Assembly (NCBI GenBank): GCA_015075405.1
Contig: JABTUK010000003.1
Location: forward strand, 682,001-746,000
Reading direction: 5' to 3'
DNA length: 64,000 nucleotides
Source of the DNA: Anaerolineales bacterium
GTDB lineage: Bacteria; Chloroflexota; Anaerolineae; 4572-78; J111
In this document: in pieces, positions 9,315 through 17,791 of the stretch
Layout of the letters: the number at the start of each line of letters is the position of its first letter
Position numbering within the stretch: position 1 is the first letter of the stretch
Notes under the pieces: model-generated
What the model was told of the DNA's origin: nothing
The model's input: only the letters and a program-made list of their open reading frames with translations
Database searches by the model: none
Position numbers and translations under genes: made by a program

Positions 9315-10588
9315 CAGAGGGCGCCCTCGCTACTCAAAGGTAAAGAGTCATCGCCGCTACGCCAGCGGGCTTCCTCTTGCCGTAAGACGCCCAGGCGCGA
9401 AATGGCGTAGAGGCCCACCAGGGTGTAGATTATTCCCGAAAGGTTCAAAACGGTGACCGGCCCCCACCAATCCACCAGAGGGGCCAACATTCCGGCGACC
9501 AGTACCTGGCCGGCGCTGCGTTGAGTATGAATCAGGCCAAAAATGCGCCCGCGCACTTCATCGGCTACCCATTGTTGGAGCATGGTGTCCACTAAAATAT
9601 AGCCCAACACCCAGGGAATGGTGTGCAGTCCGGCGACGATAATGACAAACCACAAAATCTGGACGTTGGCGTAGGGAAAGAACATCAGTCCGGTCAGCAG
9701 GACGGTGGCCACGTACAGGCCGGGCACGGTGAAGCGCTGAGACAAACGAGTCGCATTGGTTGAGCCTAAAATGGCCCCAAAACCGGCAATCGAGTACAAC
9801 AGCCCGTAGCCGATATCGCCGCCATCTAGCACGTCTTTCACGTAAACCACCTCGATGGTGATTAAGGCGGCCCCGGCAAAAGCGGCGACAAAGGTTGTGA
9901 CCAGCAAAACTCGTAAGGCGCGACTGCCAAAAGCGTAGCCTAAGCCAAACTTCAAGTCATCAAACCAGCCGGGTCTGACTTCTCCCTCAGACCGGGTGCG
10001 CGGCAGCTCGCCGCCGATACGGCTAATCAGCAGCACAGCCACCACAAAGCTGGCGGCATCGGCCCAGAAGGCGACGGCGGCGCTGGAAGCGGCCACCAGA
10101 AAACCGGCAATGGCCGGACCGACGATGAGAGTGAGATGGTTGACCACGCTCAGCGCGGAGTTGGCGGTCAAGACTTTCTCTTTGCCGACCAAATCCGGGA
10201 CCAGAGAGCGTTCGGCCGGATCAAAGAAGCTGAAGGCCACACGGCTCAGTAAGGCCAACACGTAAATTTGCCAGAGGGCTGAAGCCAGCGGCAGCAGGGC
10301 GAAGGTCAAAGCAGCCCCCAAATTAGCCAAAATCATCACCTTGCGTCGGCTGAAACGGTCTATGATCACACCGGCTACGGGGCCAATCAGCAAGGCCGGG
10401 ATTGACTCCACCGCCAGCAAGCCGGCCAGAGCCGTAGCCGAGCCGGTCAAATCAAAGACGTATAGGTTAAGGGCAATAAAGCCCAGCCAGTCACCTAACT
10501 TGGAGACCAGATTCGCCAACCACAGCCAGCGAAAGCCGGGGGACTCGAAGATGAGCGGAAAATGGGCATGCAGGACATGGGTTAGCAT
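9314..10588 (-). CDS. MFS transporter (MFS_3, EntS-like)
   Basis: 424 residues with about 12 predicted membrane helices. The N-terminus FRWLWLANLVSKLGDWLGFIALNLYV and the loop IIDRFSRRKVMI (residues about 79-90) are typical of the enterobactin-exporter/macrolide-efflux group of major facilitator proteins, driven by proton exchange. It is probably an exporter of an unknown small molecule in the inner membrane. The following phosphatase gene overlaps by one base, suggesting a two-gene operon. Confidence 0.9.
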   Translation of the reverse strand: MLTHVLHAHFPLIFESPGFRWLWLANLVSKLGDWLGFIALNLYVFDLTGSATALAGLLAVESIPALLIGPVAGVIIDRFSRRKVMILANLGAALTFALLPLASALWQIYVLALLSRVAFSFFDPAERSLVPDLVGKEKVLTANSALSVVNHLTLIVGPAIAGFLVAASSAAVAFWADAASFVVAVLLISRIGGELPRTRSEGEVRPGWFDDLKFGLGYAFGSRALRVLLVTTFVAAFAGAALITIEVVYVKDVLDGGDIGYGLLYSIAGFGAILGSTNATRLSQRFTVPGLYVATVLLTGLMFFPYANVQILWFVIIVAGLHTIPWVLGYILVDTMLQQWVADEVRGRIFGLIHTQRSAGQVLVAGMLAPLVDWWGPVTVLNLSGIIYTLVGLYAISRLGVLRQEEARWRSGDDSLPLSSEGAL

Positions 10589-10628
10589 TAGTCGTATTGG
10601 GTGAGCACAAACTGATTAGCATGGAAAC

Positions 10629-10676
10629 TGGAGTCCAAACCTCGGTTTGGAAAGGCCAAAGCAAGCTTTGGACTCC
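10629..10676. repeat. palindromic repeat with GGAGTCCAAA ends
   Basis: 48 bp between pfk and the MFS gene. The ends TGGAGTCCAAA and TTTGGACTCCA are inverted, with inner CTCGGTTTGG / CCAAAGC. Similar elements lie at 23535-23585 and 57553-57578. Confidence 0.8.
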
Positions 10677-10707
10677 ATCTCCAACTGGGTGATGGTTAAA
10701 TTGAAAC

Positions 10708-11910
10708 CTACTCGCTGGTCATAATCAACAGCGGTTTCATTTCGAAGCTCTTGTAGCTGGGGCGGAGGCGCTCGGTGTTGTAGAATTTGGACACGTCCAC
10801 CAGCTTTTTGGAGCTGGTGACGGCATCAATGGGCATGTTGTCGTAGCGACCGTTGCGCAGCACTACCAGGCGGCCATGCACCCCATCGAGCAGCAAATCG
10901 AGGGCCAGGTTGCCGTAGGCCATCGGCACAATCGAGTCGAGCGCGTCGGGGTCGCCGCCGCGAACCATGTAACCTAACTTCTGGGTGATGATATTCAGTT
11001 TTTTGCCGTTATTAAATTTGGCTGAGCGCTCTTTCAGTTCAGCGGAAACCAGGTCGCCAATGCCGCCCAACTTGGCGTGGCCGTAAGCGTCGGTGCTGGC
11101 GTTTTGAAAAACCATTTCGCCGCCCTCATACATAGCCCCTTCCGAGACCAGCACCACCGAGTATTTGCTGGGGTTCTTGTTGCGGTCATACACCAGCAGT
11201 TCGGTCAGCCGGTCCATATCAAATTTATGCTCAGGGATAACGCAGCGGTCGGCCGCGCCGGCCATGGTTGGGAGCATGGCCGTAAACCCGGCGTAGCGGC
11301 CAAAAACTTCCAGCACCAGCAGCCGCTCGTGCGAACCGGCGGAGGTGCGCAGGCTGTGGGTCAATTGGATGGTGCGGGTAACGCAGGTGCTAAAGCCAAT
11401 GCAGTATTCCGTGCCGGGAACGTCATTGTCCATCGTTTTGGGAATAGCGACAACTTTAACCCCCTCTTGATAAAGCCGGACGCCATAGCTCAAGGTATCA
11501 TCGCCGCCGATAGGGATGAGATAATCAATGCCCAGGTAGTCCAGATTCTTGATGACTTCGGGGGTCAAATCGTTTTTCTCAGCGGTGTAGGTTTCGCGCA
11601 GGTGGGCCGGCACATCGCTTTTGGCCATGGAACTGGGCCGCGTCCGCGAGGTATGTAGAAACGTGCCGCCGGTGCGTCCGGCTTTGTTGACCACTTCTTC
11701 GGTCAGCACTTGATACCACTCGCTGTTATCGGCTGCTTTGTCGCGAATGATGCTAGAGATGCCCAGCCAGCCCCGTCGCAAGCCAATCACTTGATAGCCT
11801 TCGCGCAAAGCTCTGATGGTGACGGCTCGAATGGCCGGATTAAGGCCCGGCACATCGCCGCCGCCCGTCAAAATACCGATAACGCCTTTGGTTTTTTTTA
11901 TGTTTGCCAT
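10708..11910 (-). CDS. 6-phosphofructokinase, PPi-type active-site signature
   Basis: 400 residues. The enzyme phosphorylates fructose 6-phosphate at C1, the committed step of glycolysis. Family motifs are GILTGGGDVPGLNPAIR at the N-terminus, GGDDT at residues 135-139 and PKTMDND at 157-163, then GRYAGF and the sugar-binding region. In ATP-dependent PFK the two phosphoryl-donor positions are Gly (GGDGS and PGTIDND). Asp and Lys at these places are the known mark of PPi-dependent PFK, so a reversible PPi enzyme is likely. I chose ATG 11910, which has GGAG 8 bases upstream; a TTG two codons earlier has no better support. No other glycolytic gene is adjacent. Confidence 0.92.
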   Translation of the reverse strand: MANIKKTKGVIGILTGGGDVPGLNPAIRAVTIRALREGYQVIGLRRGWLGISSIIRDKAADNSEWYQVLTEEVVNKAGRTGGTFLHTSRTRPSSMAKSDVPAHLRETYTAEKNDLTPEVIKNLDYLGIDYLIPIGGDDTLSYGVRLYQEGVKVVAIPKTMDNDVPGTEYCIGFSTCVTRTIQLTHSLRTSAGSHERLLVLEVFGRYAGFTAMLPTMAGAADRCVIPEHKFDMDRLTELLVYDRNKNPSKYSVVLVSEGAMYEGGEMVFQNASTDAYGHAKLGGIGDLVSAELKERSAKFNNGKKLNIITQKLGYMVRGGDPDALDSIVPMAYGNLALDLLLDGVHGRLVVLRNGRYDNMPIDAVTSSKKLVDVSKFYNTERLRPSYKSFEMKPLLIMTSE

Positions 11911-11975
11911 AATCAAGTCTCCAATCTGTTCGGCAAAAAATATGAATTAAAGTTCCCCTATGAGTGCAGCACCCC

Positions 11976-14813
11976 CTATTTTACTGTAAGAGGTGACAAC
12001 TCCACAAAATCACCCCCCGTCGCTACAGGCAGACGCTCGCCGCTGGCGGCATTGTACAGGCCCGTAATCAGGCGGTAGTCACCGGGCGGGAGATCTGCCG
12101 GAAGGGTGAGGGTGTAGGGGTCGGTCAGGATTTCGCCGGGAAGCCAGGTGGTGGTCGGTGCAGCGCCGGCCAGGGGTTGGGCATCCACCTGGGCGACAAC
12201 CTGCCCGGCGCTGTTCAAGATCTGGACAAAAACAGTGTAGGTGGTTTTCATTTCGGCCACACCCTGCCAGTAGAGGGTCAGGGGGAGGGGATTGCCAGGG
12301 GCCAGGGTAGTTTCCTTCAGCTCGAAGCCGATGAGTTTGAGTTGGGGCTTATGGCCAAAAGCGACTTCGAGCGGGGTGGCGATGGCCGGTGGGTCAAATC
12401 GGCGGGACCGAGTCGCCAGAGCTACGTCAGCCAAGGCTATTTCCGTTGCCCCGTCTCCGTTCTCTGCCAGCAGCGCCACGCTGACCTGCGCTCTATTCCC
12501 AGCTAGGCGTGGGCTGGTCGGCAGATGATACACCGCCCGCCGGACTTGTCCCGGCTGCCACGAATCGAGCGGGCCGACGGACTCAACCAGGGAAAAATCG
12601 GTGGCGATAGTAGTTTCGCCATCGCTGAGGCTCAGGCGGACAACCTCCCCCTGACCCCCTCCTTTCAAGGAGGGGGAAGGCATTTGCCAGTACAACCAGA
12701 GCCACATTTCCTGGCCGGGTTGAATTTGGTCGGGCAGGATGTAGCCAACTAACTGGAAGGATGAAGGATGAAGGATGAAGGATGAAGAAAGAATGTGGTT
12801 AGGGATAGACAAGGCCTCAAGGGGTGGGGTGATTGTGGCGGGGGCGACTGGGATAGCGGGAATGACAAGGGGTTGGCCCAGGCTCTCGCCGGAGGTGGGA
12901 TTGTAGACGACCAGTTGCAGGGCGTATTCGCCGGGGGGGAGGTCGGGGGGCAGCCACAGACTGCGCCGGTCGGTGATGGGCTGATTGGGCGGCCAGGTGG
13001 AAGTATTCAGCGGCGGCCAGTCGCTTTGGGTAAAGATGTCGCCCCGCAAGTTGAGGAGCCGCAGCGAGAGCTGATAATCGGTTAGCAGGGGTGTGTCCGT
13101 TTGCCAGGTAAGCTGCAACGGCAGCAAGTCACCGGCGGCAGTTTCGCCGTCGGCCAGAGTCAGGCTGACCAGTTTAGGTCCATTTCCCTGGGGGTTGGGA
13201 AAAACTGTATTGACTTCTTCCAACCGGGCGGTCACAGCAGTGCTGCCGGCATACAGGGCCAGCCGCTTGCGACCCAGCCAACTATGCCAGGCCGGATAAG
13301 CGTGCTCGGCCAGCCAGCTTTCCAGCGGCGGGTCAAGGTCAACGCCGTAAGGGGTATACCAGATGCGGCGGTGTTTGGCAGCAATCCCGGCCACAATCTG
13401 GCGAGCTTCGTCGGGCGAAGGGGTCGCCGGTAATAAAAAGTCGCGGTAGACCGGCAGATTGCCCCGATAATAATAGTCGAACAGCTTTTCGCCGCCGTTG
13501 CCGGTGAGGATGATGGCATCGCCGGGTAGTTCAAACGCTTCGATTTTGCGAATAACGGCGCGCCAGTCGTCTTTGGCGTAGGCCGGGTTAAAGTAGTGCT
13601 GCCAGAGGGCGCAGCCGTTGATGGTGAGCAAGGTAGCAAGTAGCAGGGGAGCAGGCAACAGGGGAGCAGGGGAGCGGGGGAGCAGGGGAGAAGGTTCTCT
13701 AGTTTTTTTGGTCCAAAATCCGCCAAAGGCGCGCAGAGCGAAATCGTAAATCGTAAATCGTAAATCGTAAATTGCCAGAACGCCCATAGCCACGGCGAGT
13801 AGAAAGCCAACCTGAACCGGAATCAGGTAACGTTCAAAATAGACCGGGGTGCGGAGTTCGCCGTAGAGCCAAGTCGCCAGATTGGGGGCCAAAGTGAAAG
13901 CCAGCAGAAAAGCCAGCATTTCCGGCCCGCGCCAGCCGCCCCAGCGGCGGCGAGCAGCGTAGATTAGCCCCAGCAGATACACGGCGACAAAAACCAGCAC
14001 CAGGGGCAGCGCTTCGTCCGGGGGCATATACTCGCCGACGGTGTAAGCCTGCGCCCCTCGTGTAAAAGTTTCCCATAAGGTGGGTTGGGGGAGCCAGTGC
14101 AGAAATCGTTGCAGCAGGGCCGACCCAAAGATCAGCCAGGGGGCGTAAAGCAAAACAATCAGGCTGAGGGTCGCGGCCCAGGGAAGATAACTGCGCCAGT
14201 GACGCCGCCAGGTGAGCAATAAAAAGAGGCCCTGGCTGCCAATAACTACCAGGGCGTGGTAGTGGGTTAGGATGGCCCATTCTGTACCGACGACATAAAT
14301 TAACCACCAGCGCCAAAAATGGGCAAACCTTAAAGGTTTTTGAAAACCTGTCAGGTTTGGCAGCATTTTGACAAAGCCCCACATGCTCATCACCGAGGCA
14401 GCAGTAAAGATGCTGTACATGCGCGCCTCTTGAGAATGCCAGATTTGATAGGGCGCAACGGTCATCAACAGGGCCGCCAACAACCCCAGCCGGTCATCGC
14501 CCAACGCTTGACCCAGGCGATAGGTCAAAGGGACAGCCATAACCCCAAACACCAGCGAGAAAAAGCGCAGGGCATACTCGCTGTCGCCAACCAGTCTAAT
14601 CCAATAGAGGGTGGCAAAATAGTAAAAAGGCGGCTTGGGTTCTTCGGTGAGCAAAGAGCGCCACAATTCGCTCAGCGGAAGTTTGGCAAAGTAGAGCGTC
14701 CAGGCTTCTTCAATCCAGTAGCTTTGACTTTCCAGCCGGTAGGCTCGCAGTAGAAAGGCCAGCAGCGTCAGGGCTAAAATGATGAATTTTTGGGTTGAAT
14801 TTGAGAGTCTCAT
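11976..14813 (-). CDS. GT39-like membrane glycosyltransferase with C-terminal beta domains
   Basis: 945 residues. The first 400 are polytopic and follow the PMT/ArnT-like GT-C plan: short N-terminus, first helix, then an acidic loop SYWIEEAWTLYFAK (the usual D/E pair is E-E), and EPKPPFYYFATLYWIRLVGDSEYALR. The remaining half is soluble and beta-rich, with three similar blocks (PLPLTLYWQG, LTLPADLPPGDYRLITGLYN), probably facing outside. The family uses lipid-linked sugars as donors. Three repeat arrays lie in frame at 12755, 13629 and 13741. The ATG overlaps the upstream membrane gene by 4 bp (ATGA), so the two form an operon. Confidence 0.82.
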   Translation of the reverse strand: MRLSNSTQKFIILALTLLAFLLRAYRLESQSYWIEEAWTLYFAKLPLSELWRSLLTEEPKPPFYYFATLYWIRLVGDSEYALRFFSLVFGVMAVPLTYRLGQALGDDRLGLLAALLMTVAPYQIWHSQEARMYSIFTAASVMSMWGFVKMLPNLTGFQKPLRFAHFWRWWLIYVVGTEWAILTHYHALVVIGSQGLFLLLTWRRHWRSYLPWAATLSLIVLLYAPWLIFGSALLQRFLHWLPQPTLWETFTRGAQAYTVGEYMPPDEALPLVLVFVAVYLLGLIYAARRRWGGWRGPEMLAFLLAFTLAPNLATWLYGELRTPVYFERYLIPVQVGFLLAVAMGVLAIYDLRFTIYDFALRAFGGFWTKKTREPSPLLPRSPAPLLPAPLLLATLLTINGCALWQHYFNPAYAKDDWRAVIRKIEAFELPGDAIILTGNGGEKLFDYYYRGNLPVYRDFLLPATPSPDEARQIVAGIAAKHRRIWYTPYGVDLDPPLESWLAEHAYPAWHSWLGRKRLALYAGSTAVTARLEEVNTVFPNPQGNGPKLVSLTLADGETAAGDLLPLQLTWQTDTPLLTDYQLSLRLLNLRGDIFTQSDWPPLNTSTWPPNQPITDRRSLWLPPDLPPGEYALQLVVYNPTSGESLGQPLVIPAIPVAPATITPPLEALSIPNHILSSSFILHPSSFQLVGYILPDQIQPGQEMWLWLYWQMPSPSLKGGGQGEVVRLSLSDGETTIATDFSLVESVGPLDSWQPGQVRRAVYHLPTSPRLAGNRAQVSVALLAENGDGATEIALADVALATRSRRFDPPAIATPLEVAFGHKPQLKLIGFELKETTLAPGNPLPLTLYWQGVAEMKTTYTVFVQILNSAGQVVAQVDAQPLAGAAPTTTWLPGEILTDPYTLTLPADLPPGDYRLITGLYNAASGERLPVATGGDFVELSPLTVK
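12755..12788. repeat. tandem GGATGAA heptamers inside GT39-like gene
   Basis: Four GGATGAA units, read in frame on the minus strand as SSFILHPSSF between two beta-rich blocks. This is the same family and the same translated peptide type as in the YfhO gene at 6160. Confidence 0.92.
13629..13691. repeat. tandem GGGGAGCAG nonamers inside GT39-like gene
   Basis: Units GGGGAGCAG and GTAGCAAG variants; the coding strand reads SPLLPRSPAPLLPAPLLLATLL at the edge of a membrane segment. The same family occurs at 15661 and 16024 in the next gene. Confidence 0.88.
13741..13772. repeat. tandem CGTAAAT heptamers inside GT39-like gene
   Basis: Four and a half CGTAAAT units, read on the minus strand as AIYDLRFTIYDF right after a membrane helix. 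Confidence 0.92.
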
Positions 14814-17314
14814 TCGGTTGAATGTTGAATGTTGAACGTTTGAACGTTGACTGTGATTGAACCTAATTCGACAAAATCACTCTGCCCAACGGTCAACCGC
14901 TGGCCGTTGGCAGGATTGTATAAACCGGCAATCAACCGATATGTCCCGGCGGGTAAATCGGGCGGCAGCGGCAGGGCATGCCGCGTGATAATTGTTTGGT
15001 CCATTGACCAACCAGAGGTGGGAGTATAGCCGCCGTTGGGGGGACTGTCGTGTTGAGCCGCCAATGCGCCGTCGGGAGTGAGCAGTTGCAGAAAAAGGTT
15101 GTAATCGGTTTGAGGCTGTCGCAGCGACTGCCAGGTAAATTCGACCGGCATGAGCTGGCCGGGCTGGAGCGCTTCGGTCAGCTTGACTTCAACCAACTGA
15201 ACTTCGTCGCCCAGGGTAGCCTTGATAGGCCGGCTGACGTTGGGCGGCTGCGTGCCAAAACGAACCAAGCGCACATCGTCAAACCAGTCATTGCCGGCAG
15301 CAAAGGCGTGGCGAGTTAACCACTGCTCCGTCGCGTTATCAGGCGCGGCGGGTGGGACGCCGACTGTAATGAGCCAAGCGTTTTGTCCAGTAAGGGTATC
15401 TTGTAAAAGAGGCAAGGCTGTATCCGGCGGCGGCCAGGATTGCTGCGCCAGGCCGGTAATCGGCAGACGGGTTTTAAAGCGATTCATCGGTACGTGGTAA
15501 TGATACTGAGCTACAGTGACAAACTGATCGCCAGGGGCAGCCTGAGCCACCGCCGCGTTGAGCGCCCGGCTGTAGGGGTCGTCGGGCGGGCCGAATTGCC
15601 GGTCGGTGGTAAAGTAGCGGGTGAGGAGGAAGTAGGTGAGGGCGAGGGTGAGGATGACCAGTAGGGGAGCAGAGGGGCAGGGGAGCAGGGGAGAAAAGAA
15701 AACCACTCCCCCCTGCTCCTCCGCTCCCCTGCTCCCCTGCTTCATTTCTCGCCAGAGCAGCCAGCCGGAGAGCAGCACCAAGCCCAGGCTTGAGCCAAAG
15801 GCCAACCCATCAAACCCCCAGGGCTGCCACCAGGCCAGATCGGAATTTTGAAGCGACCATGCTTGGACCTGTCCGGCAATCTGGCTGTAGCTAAAATCGT
15901 AAAGGGCTGCCGTGTTTTCCAGAAAAAACTCGCCGCCAAATTCTGTTTGCACCTGGCTCAGAAAGACCCAGGGGTTGATCGCAACGCCGAGGAGTTGGAT
16001 GAGGAGGGAGAGAGGGAGGAGGGCGTAAAACGTGAGGCGTGAAGCGTGAAGCGTGAAGCGTGAGGCGTGAGGCGTGTTATTTACTCCCCTGCTCCCCTGC
16101 TCCCCTGCTCCCCTGCTGGTTGCAGCTTGTTCAATGATGGGTGCTAAACAAACCGCAAAGAAGGGAACCACCGGCACCAAAAAACGGCTGCCCCAGGAGA
16201 GACCTTCGCCGGAGGACCAGGCCGAGAAGAGGCCGATGGTGATGCCGGCCAGACCGGCGAACAGCCAGGCTTCGGCGGGGTGGGTTTTTCGCAGCCGCCA
16301 CCAGCCGGGCAGGCTCAGGATGAGGATGGGCGAGTAGATAAAAAAACCGCGCAGCGGGCTGAACAGGAGTTTGTACAGACCCAGCATGACATTTGGCGAG
16401 AAGAGGGTCAAATCGTAGCCAGTTTGCAGCGGATTGCCGGAACGCAGCGCGTTGTAGGTGAGGAGGATTGCACCGGCAAAGGCGATAGTCAGGGCAAAGG
16501 CAGCGAGCGGGGCAAAGGAAGAGGCGATGAGGCGATGAGGCGGTGAGGCGGTGAGGCGAGGAGGCGAAGAAGAGGAAGAACCCGCCTCCTCGCCTCCTCG
16601 TTTCCTCGCGTCCTCGTTTCCTCGCGTCCTCGCCTCTTCATAGAGAATCCACAGCAAATAGAGGCCAAATACCGGCAGCAGAAAAAGGTTGTTGGCCCTG
16701 GTCAGCACGGCAAATCCCGCAGCCAGTCCGGCGATAGCCACATGGCGCAGTCCGCCTTCTTGCCGGTAAACAAAGAGCATATAGGCCGCCAGCAAAAGCA
16801 AAAATCCGGCCAGTGGCTCGCTGAAGAGATATTTGGCGTAAACAAAAGCAATCGTTGCCAGGCCAAAGGTGAGCGAAACCAGGAGAGCGGTCAGGTCGGA
16901 AAAGCCGAGGCGCTGGGTGAACATGCAGGTCAAAAGCCCCGTTGCCGCGGTGATAAAAGCGTTGAGCAGCGAAACGGTTTGCAGCATACCGATATTGGGC
17001 AGCCAGAGCGCCAGCCAGTAGAACGGGGCCTGAGCCAGCGATAACGCTAGCCCCTTTTTGGAGTAAACGTGTCCATCCCGGCCAAAAAAGCCCTGCGCTT
17101 CGGCTTGGCTGGTGGTCCACTGCGTCCAGGCAATCTGGTCGGTGTTGAAACGGCCAAATTTGACTAAGCTCTCGGTGACGGCAAAGATGGAAACTTCATC
17201 AACTGAGTGAAAACCGCCCCGGTAGGTCAGCAGGTAAATGGCTAACAGAAACAAGCCCAGGTGAATCGCCAGACTGCGGCGTTTGTTTTTTTTGTGAACG
17301 ATATCAGGCTGCAT
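14810..17314 (-). CDS. polytopic GT-C-like membrane protein
   Basis: 834 residues with about 12 membrane helices and a soluble C-terminal beta domain like that of the downstream gene (LPLPPDLPAGTYRLIAGLYNPANGQRL). The first outer loop carries the acidic pair HSVDEVSIF expected of GT-C glycosyltransferases. It probably moves sugars from a polyprenyl carrier to a surface polymer or protein, with the downstream gene and the GT2 at 17792 as partners. Three repeat arrays are read in frame (15661, 16024, 16519), and a fourth (14817) encodes the last residues VNVQTFNIQHSTE. Function inferred from topology only. Confidence 0.78.
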   Translation of the reverse strand: MQPDIVHKKNKRRSLAIHLGLFLLAIYLLTYRGGFHSVDEVSIFAVTESLVKFGRFNTDQIAWTQWTTSQAEAQGFFGRDGHVYSKKGLALSLAQAPFYWLALWLPNIGMLQTVSLLNAFITAATGLLTCMFTQRLGFSDLTALLVSLTFGLATIAFVYAKYLFSEPLAGFLLLLAAYMLFVYRQEGGLRHVAIAGLAAGFAVLTRANNLFLLPVFGLYLLWILYEEARTRGNEDARKRGGEEAGSSSSSPPRLTASPPHRLIASSFAPLAAFALTIAFAGAILLTYNALRSGNPLQTGYDLTLFSPNVMLGLYKLLFSPLRGFFIYSPILILSLPGWWRLRKTHPAEAWLFAGLAGITIGLFSAWSSGEGLSWGSRFLVPVVPFFAVCLAPIIEQAATSRGAGEQGSRGVNNTPHASRFTLHASRLTFYALLPLSLLIQLLGVAINPWVFLSQVQTEFGGEFFLENTAALYDFSYSQIAGQVQAWSLQNSDLAWWQPWGFDGLAFGSSLGLVLLSGWLLWREMKQGSRGAEEQGGVVFFSPLLPCPSAPLLVILTLALTYFLLTRYFTTDRQFGPPDDPYSRALNAAVAQAAPGDQFVTVAQYHYHVPMNRFKTRLPITGLAQQSWPPPDTALPLLQDTLTGQNAWLITVGVPPAAPDNATEQWLTRHAFAAGNDWFDDVRLVRFGTQPPNVSRPIKATLGDEVQLVEVKLTEALQPGQLMPVEFTWQSLRQPQTDYNLFLQLLTPDGALAAQHDSPPNGGYTPTSGWSMDQTIITRHALPLPPDLPAGTYRLIAGLYNPANGQRLTVGQSDFVELGSITVNVQTFNIQHSTE
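14817..14851. repeat. array of AATGTTG/AACGTTG heptamers at a gene end
   Basis: Five units of the AACGTTG family, encoding the C-terminal tail of the 834-residue protein. The matching family sits inside menE at 29091 and also encodes NVQT there. Confidence 0.85.
15661..15740. repeat. inverted pair of GGGGAGCAG arrays inside membrane-protein gene
   Basis: Four GGGGAGCAG-type units, an A-rich spacer, then the same family inverted (CTCCCCTGC). The reading frame stays open through both arms (KQGSRGAEEQGG, FFSPLLPCPSAPLL). Confidence 0.9.
16024..16117. repeat. GTGAAGC heptamers plus CTCCCCTGC nonamers inside membrane-protein gene
   Basis: Six GTGARGC heptamers next to four CTCCCCTGC nonamers. 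The coding strand reads SRGAGEQGSRG and then TPHASRFTLHASRLTFY, nearly the same peptide as in the YfhO gene. Confidence 0.92.
16519..16639. repeat. inverted pair of GAGGCGAT / CTCCTCGC arrays inside membrane-protein gene
   Basis: Octamers GAGGCGAT and GAGGCGGT, an AAGAAGAGGAAG spacer, then inverted CTCCTCGC and TTCCTCGC units. The frame is open on the minus strand (EEARTRGNEDARKRGGEEAG, then SPPRLTASPPHRLIASS), forming a charged loop between helices. Confidence 0.92.
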
Positions 17315-17352
17315 AAAGTGAGTTAGGGAAGCAACATTACTCTCTTAAAAGT

Positions 17353-17417
17353 GGACCGGGGACGGGAGACCGGAGACAAGGGATAAAGACCCGGTCCTCG
17401 GTCTCCGGTCTCCGGTC
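17353..17417. repeat. inverted pair of GGAGACC arrays
   Basis: Units GACCGGGGACGGGAGACCGG, a short spacer, then CCGGTCCTCGGTCTCCGGTC. It can fold as one long hairpin upstream of the 834-residue membrane gene. The family recurs at 5433-5554 and 44329. Confidence 0.9.
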
Positions 17418-17521
17418 ATCACCAGTAAAAAGTTTTCATTGGGAGTGGTGAAACCAAGATTTCGTAATGACCCGCCTTAAGCCTCGCTATTATAACAAAT
17501 TGTCAAGGGAATGGAAGTTTA

Positions 17522-17662
17522 GGGTGTGTTCGCTTTTGGGGGCAGACCTCACTAACCCCTCCGAAGCGGAGAGGGAAAAACCGCCCTCCCCGCAGCGGGG
17601 AGGGTTGAGGAGAGGTCTGTCTACGCTATCCACAGAATTCGCCCCCAAATCTGAACACACCC
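17522..17662. repeat. 141 bp inverted-repeat element (MITE-like)
   Basis: Outer arms GGGTGTGTTC...TTTTGGGGGC and the inverse ending GAACACACCC match imperfectly. Inside are AGACCTC/GAGGTCT arms and a strong inner palindrome CTCCCCGCAGCGGGGAG. It has no coding capacity. It sits in the 477 bp gap between the divergent 834-residue gene and the GT2 gene. The rest of that gap (17418-17521, 17663-17791) shows no clear feature. Confidence 0.75.
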
Positions 17663-17791
17663 GAAGTTTAGTCATAATCACCCAAAACTACGCACTTACG
17701 CACCACATATCACTATTGATATTTTGCCTGATTTTGCCAAAAGTAAAAGGGACGTGTATCATGGGGCACTGCGCCGGGGTGCGCTATTTTT

